7,959 nt of DNA from an uncultured Jeotgalicoccus sp. (lineage in GTDB: Bacteria; Bacillota; Bacilli; Staphylococcales; Salinicoccaceae): assembly GCA_947631305.1 (NCBI GenBank), contig CANRKV010000072.1, positions 1-7,959 of the forward strand, read 5' to 3'. Below are positions 1 to 4,552 of this stretch, piece after piece. The notes under the pieces were generated by a model, which searched no databases, had not been told where the DNA came from, and saw only the letters and a list, made by a program, of their open reading frames with translations. Numbering within the stretch: position 1 is the first letter of the stretch; each line of letters opens with the position of its first letter. A program made the translations under genes and the position numbers.

Positions 1-524
1 CACAACAAGCAGCAGAAGAGCAAGCAGCGGCACAACAAGCATCTGAAGAGCAGGCAGCAGCACAACAAGCGGCTGAAGAAGCTGAACAGGCAGCGGCTGA
101 AAGAGCTGCAGAACAAGCGGCAGCTGAAGAAGCTGAAGCTGAGGAACAGCCTGCAGCATCAACTCCAAGCGCAAGCAACGGTAAGAACTACTACTCATGG
201 GGTACATGTGCATGGTACGTATTTGAAAAACGTTCAGCAATGGGCATGAGTGTTGGAAATACTTGGGGCGACGCTAAGAGCTGGGCATCTAATGCTCAGT
301 CAGCAGGATACTCAGTAAATAATTCACCTTCAGTAGGTTCTATTATGCAGGCTCCAGCTTATACTAATGGTTCATACGGCCAAGGTCACGTTGCGATTGT
401 TGAACGTGTTAATGGTGACGGATCAATCTTAGTATCAGAAATGCAGTTCGGTGGCGGACTTGGCGATCAAAACACGAGAACTATCAGTGCTTCTCAAGTT
501 TCAAGCCATAACTTCATCCACTAA
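1..524 (+). CDS. CHAP-domain peptidoglycan hydrolase, SsaA-like, C-terminal part (5' partial)
   Basis: The reading frame is open from base 3 to a TAA at 522-524, giving 173 visible residues; the start lies upstream of the window. Residues 1-49 are a low-complexity Ala/Glu/Gln segment, followed by a short Pro/Ser/Ala linker and then a CHAP domain from about residue 61 to the end. The likely catalytic cysteine is C69 in WGTCAWYVF and the likely histidine is H129 in GHVAIVE. The blocks SIMQAP, VSEMQFG and RTISASQ match the staphylococcal SsaA-type CHAP domain. CHAP enzymes are NlpC/P60-like cysteine amidases or endopeptidases that cut peptide bonds in peptidoglycan outside the cell. The ATG at base 240 is internal: starting there would remove the catalytic cysteine. 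The missing N-terminus probably holds a signal peptide and perhaps LysM or coiled-coil sequence, but that is inference. The family call is firm; the exact bond cut cannot be read from the sequence. Confidence 0.92.
   Translation, partial: QQAAEEQAAAQQASEEQAAAQQAAEEAEQAAAERAAEQAAAEEAEAEEQPAASTPSASNGKNYYSWGTCAWYVFEKRSAMGMSVGNTWGDAKSWASNAQSAGYSVNNSPSVGSIMQAPAYTNGSYGQGHVAIVERVNGDGSILVSEMQFGGGLGDQNTRTISASQVSSHNFIH
3..149 (+). repeat. Ala/Glu/Gln-rich in-frame repeat in the CHAP protein
   Basis: Bases 3-32 and 33-62 are two tandem 30-base units encoding QQAAEEQAAA and QQASEEQAAA, identical at 25 of 30 positions by my count. A third, diverging copy starts at 63 (QQAAEEAEQA). The array then decays into irregular AAE/EEA runs up to about base 149, and it continues off the left edge, so the total copy number is unknown. 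The encoded stretch should be a highly charged helix, probably a coiled coil or spacer between the N-terminal part and the catalytic CHAP domain. Confidence 0.8.
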
Positions 525-541
525 TATACATTAATAAAATC

Positions 542-590
542 AGCGGGAATCAGGTCTATTCTATATAGATTTGTTTCCCGCTATTTTTAT
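542..590 (+). terminator. Rho-independent terminator after the CHAP gene
   Basis: The arm AGCGGGAA (542-549) pairs with TTCCCGCT (575-582). After one T-T mismatch (550/574) the stem continues with 551-559 against 565-573, including two G-T wobbles, and closes on a 5-base loop at 560-564. The stem is about 17 pairs long and is followed by ATTTTTAT (583-590). It lies 17 bases after the CHAP stop codon, so it ends that transcript and isolates the CHAP gene from what follows. Confidence 0.9.
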
Positions 591-672
591 ATCTTTGAAT
601 AAATTTAAGAAAATAGGCTATTTAATACTATAGAAGAAAAAAATCTTAGTCAGTTTTAAAGTTAGCAGCTTT

Positions 673-703
673 TTGGAATCTACATTGTCCGATAAACTAA
701 AAT
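673..703 (+). promoter_or_regulatory. Possible SigA-type promoter for the 56-residue protein gene
   Basis: A TAAAAT hexamer (698-703) has TTGGAA (673-678) 19 bases upstream as a possible -35. The spacing is longer than the usual 17, so the call is tentative. An alternative pair, TTGTCC (685-690) with TATATA (711-716), fits less well at 20 bases. Some promoter is expected here because a strong terminator precedes this stretch. The rest of the 217-base gap (525-741) shows nothing else I can support. Confidence 0.35.
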
Positions 704-741
704 CATTTCATATATAAACAGAACAGAAGGGAGTATCATCA

Positions 742-912
742 ATGAAAATTATTTCAAATGATCACGATACAACAGTTGCGCTGACATCTTTAATTATCCT
801 CGGATTTTTGAACTTAATAACGTTCAAACAGATTAAAAAGCTTGATGATAAAGTGAAAGAGATGAGCGAACAGTGGCGGAAGGATCGTAAGAGTGATAAT
901 CACAAAGTATAG
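742..912 (+). CDS. Small single-span membrane protein, 56 aa, unknown function
   Basis: ATG at 742 is preceded by a good ribosome binding site, AGAAGGGAG (725-733), 8 bases upstream, and the frame ends at TAG 910-912. I do not recognise the protein. Residues 1-10 are polar and acidic (SNDHDT). Residues 11-28 form one hydrophobic segment (ALTSLIILGFLNLITF). The remainder is a lysine-rich charged helix (KQIKKLDDKVKE, then EQWRKDRK). By the positive-inside rule the C-terminal helix should be cytoplasmic and the short N-terminus outside. Other possibilities are a membrane-anchored regulator or a small stress peptide; the C-terminal helix could form a short coiled coil. The gene stands alone between a terminator and the next promoter. 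I see no terminator after it, so some read-through into the thioredoxin-like gene is possible. Support for a real gene is the ribosome binding site plus the sensible membrane topology. Confidence 0.7.
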   Translation: MKIISNDHDTTVALTSLIILGFLNLITFKQIKKLDDKVKEMSEQWRKDRKSDNHKV

Positions 913-979
913 ACTCAAAATTATCTGTTATTCTTCACACTTTCTTAACTTCGGCAGACGGTACTTTCTTAGTGCGGTA

Positions 980-988
980 TGTTAAAAT
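980..988 (+). promoter_or_regulatory. Extended -10 promoter ahead of the thioredoxin-HD-csbA genes
   Basis: TGTTAAAAT at 980-988 is a perfect TG-N-TAAAAT extended -10 element. No good -35 hexamer lies 16-18 bases upstream, which extended -10 promoters can tolerate. It sits 33 bases before the ATG at 1022. A second TAAAAT at 992-997 is a weaker alternative without the TG. Confidence 0.55.
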
Positions 989-1003
989 GATTAAAATGAT
1001 ATT

Positions 1004-1010
1004 AGAGGGA
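1004..1010 (+). promoter_or_regulatory. Ribosome binding site that decides the start of the thioredoxin-like gene
   Basis: AGAGGGA at 1004-1010 is 11 bases from the ATG at 1022 but only 2 bases from the in-frame GTG at 1013. The GTG is too close to be used with this site, so ATG 1022 is preferred, although the spacing is slightly long. Confidence 0.6.
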
Positions 1011-1021
1011 AAGTGTATTTA

Positions 1022-1609
1022 ATGACGGGTAAAAAACTTATTACAGTAGTTATTTTTGTCGCGTTTTTCCTGCTCATCGGGATAAGCATCGGTGCCGTTA
1101 TTAACGTTTCCGATGATCAGATGAGGGAGCGGAGTCTACAGACGCTGCAGGATTCAGAGGGGCGCGATAATCATCATGCGGTCGGCTTAAATTTACTGGA
1201 TACGGAGTCGGATGCTGTAATTAACAGTGAGGAACCGCTGAACGAAATTATTCAGAATAACGAAGTGACTGTCGTAAACTTTTTCGCTTCGTGGTGTGAA
1301 CCTTGTAAACGGGAAACGCCTGAGTTAAATGAGTATGCGATGGATACTGCAGACAGTGATGTTCAGATTGTCGGTATTAATATCGACGACAGTGTTAAAA
1401 ATCGCGATGAGTTTTTAAAAACTTACGATGTGCAGTATCCTGTTTACGAATTGGCTGACGAAGCAGGTATGACAGAGGAATTTAAAATCAGCTTAATGCC
1501 GACAACTTTCTTTATCGATTCGAATGGTGAAGTTGTGCGTGCGTATATTGGAGAAATAGGACCGGAATTGATCACGAATTACATAAACTATGTAAAGGAG
1601 CGACAATAA
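1022..1609 (+). CDS. Membrane-anchored thioredoxin-like protein, TlpA/ResA type
   Basis: This 195-residue protein has a short basic N-terminus (MTGKK) and one membrane segment at about residues 6-27, with no lipobox cysteine, so it is most likely an uncleaved signal anchor with the domain outside the membrane. A polar linker (about 30-60) leads to a thioredoxin fold. The active site FASWCEPC has cysteines C92 and C95, and the cis-proline is P160 in LMPTTFFID. The CEPC motif is the one used by Bacillus ResA, which reduces apocytochrome c before haem attachment. The segment around 117-150 fits the extra TlpA-family insertion after the active site. By family it should reduce or shuffle disulfides of exported proteins, but the partner is unknown and no cytochrome c gene is visible. 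The next gene starts on the base after the stop codon, so the two are almost certainly translated from one transcript. Start: ATG 1022, chosen over GTG 1013 on ribosome binding site spacing. Confidence 0.88.
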   Translation: MTGKKLITVVIFVAFFLLIGISIGAVINVSDDQMRERSLQTLQDSEGRDNHHAVGLNLLDTESDAVINSEEPLNEIIQNNEVTVVNFFASWCEPCKRETPELNEYAMDTADSDVQIVGINIDDSVKNRDEFLKTYDVQYPVYELADEAGMTEEFKISLMPTTFFIDSNGEVVRAYIGEIGPELITNYINYVKERQ

Positions 1610-2245
1610 ATGGGAGTACATCAATATTTTAAAAGTTTAAATGATCTGGAGAAGCTTGTCAGATGTCCCGGCAAGTTTAAGTATCAGGAGCACAACGTTG
1701 CTGCGCATTCGTTTAAAGTAACGAAGATTGCTCAGTATTTAGGAACGGTCGAAGAACATGAGGGTAATGAGATTAACTGGCGTTCTTTATATGAGAAAGC
1801 GCTGAATCACGATTATCCTGAAATATTTACAGGGGATATTAAAACGCCGGTGAAGTATGCTTCGCTCGAGCTGAACACATTGTTTATGGAAGTTGAAGAA
1901 ACGATGACGACGAAGTTTATCGAAACTGAATTTCCGCCGGAGTATCAGCAGATTTACAAAGAACGTCTGAAAGAAGGTAAAGACAGTACGCTGGAAGGAC
2001 AGATTCTTTCTGTTGCTGATAAAATCGATCTTTTATACGAATCTTTCGGTGAAATACAGAAGCGCAACCCCGAACCTCTGTTTTTTGAAATTTATGAAGA
2101 ATCACTTGCAACGATTAAACGTTTTGACCATTTAGTATGCGTACAGGACTTTTTGGAAAATATATTAACAGAAATGCTGTCGGAACGTTTCATTCCAAAA
2201 GATGAACTGTTTGAAATAACGAACTCTATTCTGAACCGGGAGTAG
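1610..2245 (+). CDS. HD-domain 5'-deoxynucleotidase, YfbR-like
   Basis: This 211-residue protein is an HD-domain phosphohydrolase of the YfbR type. The metal-binding pattern is clear: H33 in AAHSFKV, H67-D68 in NHDYPEIFTGD, and D137 in VADKID. E71 and D76 fall where the other conserved acids of the family sit, and R18 in LVRCPG matches the phosphate-contacting arginine of E. coli YfbR. The block TGDIKTPVKY is nearly the same as TGDLPTPVKY in that enzyme. YfbR hydrolyses deoxyribonucleoside 5'-monophosphates to deoxynucleosides in the cytoplasm, with a divalent metal. One difference stands out: the tryptophan after R18, which contacts the sugar in E. coli YfbR, is C19 here, so specificity may differ. 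The ATG at 1610 follows the preceding TAA directly, and its ribosome binding site AAAGGAG (1594-1600) lies inside the end of the thioredoxin-like gene. Family confident; substrate inferred. Confidence 0.87.
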   Translation: MGVHQYFKSLNDLEKLVRCPGKFKYQEHNVAAHSFKVTKIAQYLGTVEEHEGNEINWRSLYEKALNHDYPEIFTGDIKTPVKYASLELNTLFMEVEETMTTKFIETEFPPEYQQIYKERLKEGKDSTLEGQILSVADKIDLLYESFGEIQKRNPEPLFFEIYEESLATIKRFDHLVCVQDFLENILTEMLSERFIPKDELFEITNSILNRE

Positions 2246-2250
2246 CTGCT

Positions 2251-2496
2251 ATGGATTTGTACTGGTACATGATGGCAATGGTCGTTCCAGCAACGACCGT
2301 CGTAGTGTTTACGCGGCTGACGCGTAATAAGTACGTCGCAGTAATGCTGACTTTTATACTTTTCGGCGCATCAATATACAGAGGGTTTTACCCAAGTGAG
2401 TGGGTAATTTACATAGATTCCGCATCGATTTTTGTAGGCTATATAATAGTAGAGATTTTTGAGCTCGATAATTTTAATACGAATGATGAAGAGTAG
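2251..2496 (+). CDS. csbA: CsbA family small membrane protein
   Basis: This 81-residue hydrophobic protein has three predicted membrane segments, at about residues 4-20, 28-45 and 52-69, and an acidic C-terminal tail (ELDNFNTNDEE). The blocks VVFTRLTRNKYVAVMLT and FGASIYRGFY match Bacillus subtilis CsbA as I recall it (FTRVTFNHYVAIALT), and its position directly before uvrB fits. In B. subtilis csbA is part of the SigB general stress regulon; the molecular function is unknown. I looked for a SigB-type promoter in the end of the upstream gene and did not find a convincing one. ATG 2251 lies 5 bases after the HD gene stop, with ribosome binding site GGGAG (2238-2242) 8 bases upstream and overlapping the end of that gene. 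Together these suggest co-transcription with the HD gene. Length is close to the usual 75-80 residues. Confidence 0.85.
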   Translation: MDLYWYMMAMVVPATTVVVFTRLTRNKYVAVMLTFILFGASIYRGFYPSEWVIYIDSASIFVGYIIVEIFELDNFNTNDEE

Positions 2497-2503
2497 AGAT
2501 GAC

Positions 2504-2517
2504 CGAACAAATGTTTG
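2504..2517 (+). promoter_or_regulatory. LexA (SOS) box upstream of uvrB
   Basis: CGAACAAATGTTTG (2504-2517) matches the Gram-positive LexA operator CGAAC-N4-GTTCG at all but one of the ten fixed bases. It ends within the -35 hexamer of the uvrB promoter, so bound LexA would block RNA polymerase. This is direct sequence evidence for DNA-damage control of uvrB and uvrA. Confidence 0.9.
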
Positions 2518-2544
2518 TTATTTCTGCTCTATTTTTGTTAAAAT
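2515..2544 (+). promoter_or_regulatory. uvrBA promoter
   Basis: The -35 is TTGTTA (2515-2520) and the -10 is TAAAAT (2539-2544) with an upstream TG (2536-2537), forming an extended -10; the spacer is 18 bases. Transcription should start near 2551, leaving a short leader of about 23 bases before uvrB. The -35 shares three bases with the LexA box. Confidence 0.75.
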
Positions 2545-2573
2545 AGTATAGATTAATAAGTGGAGGCGAAACA

Positions 2574-4547
2574 ATGGCAGATTTTGAGTTAGTTTCTAAA
2601 TTTGAGCCGGCTGGTGACCAGCCTCAAGCAATTGAAGAATTAGTAGAACAAATCGGTTCCGGACAAAGACACCAGACACTTCTGGGTGCGACGGGTACCG
2701 GTAAAACATATACGATGAGCCAGGTAATTCAGAGAATCGGCAAGCCGACTCTGATTATTGCGCATAACAAAACATTAGCAGGACAATTATACAGTGAGTT
2801 TAAAGAATTTTTCCCAAATAACAGAGTTGAGTATTTCGTCAGTTATTACGACTATTTCCAGCCTGAAGCATACGTGCCGAGCACCGATACGTTTATCGAA
2901 AAAGATGCGTCGATTAACGATGAAATCGATCAGCTCCGACACTCCGCAACAAGTTCATTGTTCGAAGGGGATGACGTTATCGTTATCGCTTCGGTCAGCT
3001 GTATTTACGGTTTGGGTAATCCGGATGAATACCGTGATCTAGTCGTGACTATCCGTACGGGTATGGAACTTGACCGCAATCAGTTTTTACGCAAGCTTGT
3101 CGACATTCAGTATTCACGTAACGATATCGATTTTAAACGCGGAACGTTCAGAGTACGCGGCGATATCGTAGAGGTATTTCCGGCTTCGAAAGATGAACAG
3201 TGTATCCGTGTCGAGTTTTTCGGTGATGAAATCGACAGAATTCGTGAAATAGATTATTTAACAGGTGAAGTGTATGCAGAACGCGAACACCTTTCAATTT
3301 TCCCTGCATCCCACTTCGTTACGCGCGACGAGAAAATGAAAGTCGCGATCGAACGTATTGAAGTAGAACTCGAAGCACAGCTGAAAAAATTCCGCGCCGA
3401 AGATAAACTGCTTGAAGCGCAGCGTCTTGAGCAGCGGACGAACTATGACCTTGAAATGATGCGCGAGATGGGCTTCTGTTCAGGCATTGAAAACTATTCA
3501 GTGCATACAACATTGCGTGAACCGGGTTCAACACCGTATACGCTAATCGATTATTTTAAGGATTTTCTTATTATGATTGATGAATCCCATGTTACTGTAC
3601 CGCAAATCAGGGGAATGTATAACGGGGACAAAGCTCGTAAACAAGTGCTTGTCGACCACGGTTTCAGATTGCCGAGTGCACTCGATAACAGACCGTTAAT
3701 GTTTTCCGAGTTCGAAGAAAAAGCAGAACAGCTGCTCTACGTTTCGGCAACACCGGGACCGTATGAAATTGAACATACAGAGAAGATGGTTGAACAGATT
3801 ATCCGTCCGACAGGTCTGCTTGATCCGACGATAGACGTCAGGCCGTCAGAACATCAGATCGATGATTTAATGGAAGAAATCCATGGAAGAATAGAACAGA
3901 ATGAACGTGTACTGGTGACGACATTGACTAAAAAAATGTCGGAAGATTTAACGACGTACTTAAAAGAAGCAGGCATAAAAGTACAGTACCTGCATTCTGA
4001 AATTAAAACTCTTGAACGTATCGAAATACTGCGTGAACTTCGTGTCGGTACTTACGATGTGCTCGTCGGGATTAACCTGCTCCGTGAAGGGCTCGATATT
4101 CCGGAAGTCTCACTTGTAACAATACTCGATGCGGATAAAGAAGGCTTCCTACGTTCGAACCGTGCACTTGTGCAGACAATCGGACGTGCAGCCAGAAACA
4201 GTAACGGACACGTTATTATGTACGCAGATAAAATAACAGATTCGATGCAGTATGCACTTGATGAAACGGCAAGGCGCCGTGAAACACAGCAGGCATTTAA
4301 TGAAAAACACAACATTACACCGATGACAATTAAGAAAGAAATACGCGATGTCATCAGTGCGCATATAGATATTAAAACAGATGATAAAGTTAAGAAGAAA
4401 TCCGCGACTAAGAAACTTACGAAATCTGAGCGCGAGAAATTGCTTGAGAAACTTGAACAGGAAATGAAAGAAGCTGCTAAAGATTTAGACTTTGAAACAG
4501 CTTCTGAATTGAGAGATGCAATATTTGAGATTCAGGCAGAAGGGTGA
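2574..4547 (+). CDS. uvrB: Excinuclease ABC subunit B, UvrB
   Basis: This 657-residue protein is a full-length UvrB. In nucleotide excision repair UvrA2-UvrB scans DNA; UvrB verifies the lesion with its beta-hairpin and then recruits UvrC for incision on both sides. Visible landmarks in order: an N-terminal block DQPQAIEEL (15-23), Walker A GATGTGKT (38-45), the aromatic beta-hairpin region starting at YYDYFQPEAY (91-100), the Walker B-like helicase motif DESH (336-339), motif V around GINLLREGLDIP (499-510), motif VI QTIGRAAR (534-541), and a C-terminal UVR domain (about 622-657) that contacts UvrC. A lysine-rich linker (about 600-620) joins the helicase core to the UVR domain. The start ATG 2574 has ribosome binding site GGAGG (2562-2566) 7 bases upstream. 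Expression is expected to be SOS-controlled through the LexA box at 2504. No motif is missing. Confidence 0.99.
   Translation: MADFELVSKFEPAGDQPQAIEELVEQIGSGQRHQTLLGATGTGKTYTMSQVIQRIGKPTLIIAHNKTLAGQLYSEFKEFFPNNRVEYFVSYYDYFQPEAYVPSTDTFIEKDASINDEIDQLRHSATSSLFEGDDVIVIASVSCIYGLGNPDEYRDLVVTIRTGMELDRNQFLRKLVDIQYSRNDIDFKRGTFRVRGDIVEVFPASKDEQCIRVEFFGDEIDRIREIDYLTGEVYAEREHLSIFPASHFVTRDEKMKVAIERIEVELEAQLKKFRAEDKLLEAQRLEQRTNYDLEMMREMGFCSGIENYSVHTTLREPGSTPYTLIDYFKDFLIMIDESHVTVPQIRGMYNGDKARKQVLVDHGFRLPSALDNRPLMFSEFEEKAEQLLYVSATPGPYEIEHTEKMVEQIIRPTGLLDPTIDVRPSEHQIDDLMEEIHGRIEQNERVLVTTLTKKMSEDLTTYLKEAGIKVQYLHSEIKTLERIEILRELRVGTYDVLVGINLLREGLDIPEVSLVTILDADKEGFLRSNRALVQTIGRAARNSNGHVIMYADKITDSMQYALDETARRRETQQAFNEKHNITPMTIKKEIRDVISAHIDIKTDDKVKKKSATKKLTKSEREKLLEKLEQEMKEAAKDLDFETASELRDAIFEIQAEG
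4539..4544 (+). promoter_or_regulatory. Ribosome binding site that decides the uvrA start
   Basis: GAAGGG at 4539-4544, inside the last codons of uvrB, lies 8 bases before ATG 4553. The in-frame GTG at 4544 overlaps this site itself and so cannot be served by it. The ATG also gives the usual UvrA N-terminus, with the GARENNLK block at residue 10. Confidence 0.75.
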
Positions 4548-4552
4548 GTTAC

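Noticed and set aside
240..524. A separate 94-residue gene starting at ATG 240
   Set aside because: The frame is open upstream to the window edge and the CHAP cysteine C69 (bases 207-209) lies before this ATG, so it is the internal part of a longer protein.
658..674. Small hairpin AAAGTT-AGC-AGCTTT followed by T residues as a second terminator
   Set aside because: Only six pairs, one a wobble and most A-T, and it lies upstream of the likely promoter for the next gene; too weak to call.
1013..1021. GTG 1013 as the start of the thioredoxin-like gene
   Set aside because: It lies only 2 bases from the ribosome binding site AGAGGGA; ATG 1022 fits better.
4052..4364. Overlapping reverse-strand frames inside uvrB
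   Set aside because: They cover helicase motifs V-VI of uvrB, and their Ser/Cys-rich translations show no domain; they are shadows.
4544..4552. GTG 4544 as the uvrA start, overlapping the uvrB stop
   Set aside because: It overlaps the GAAGGG ribosome binding site; ATG 4553 is well spaced and gives the normal UvrA N-terminus.
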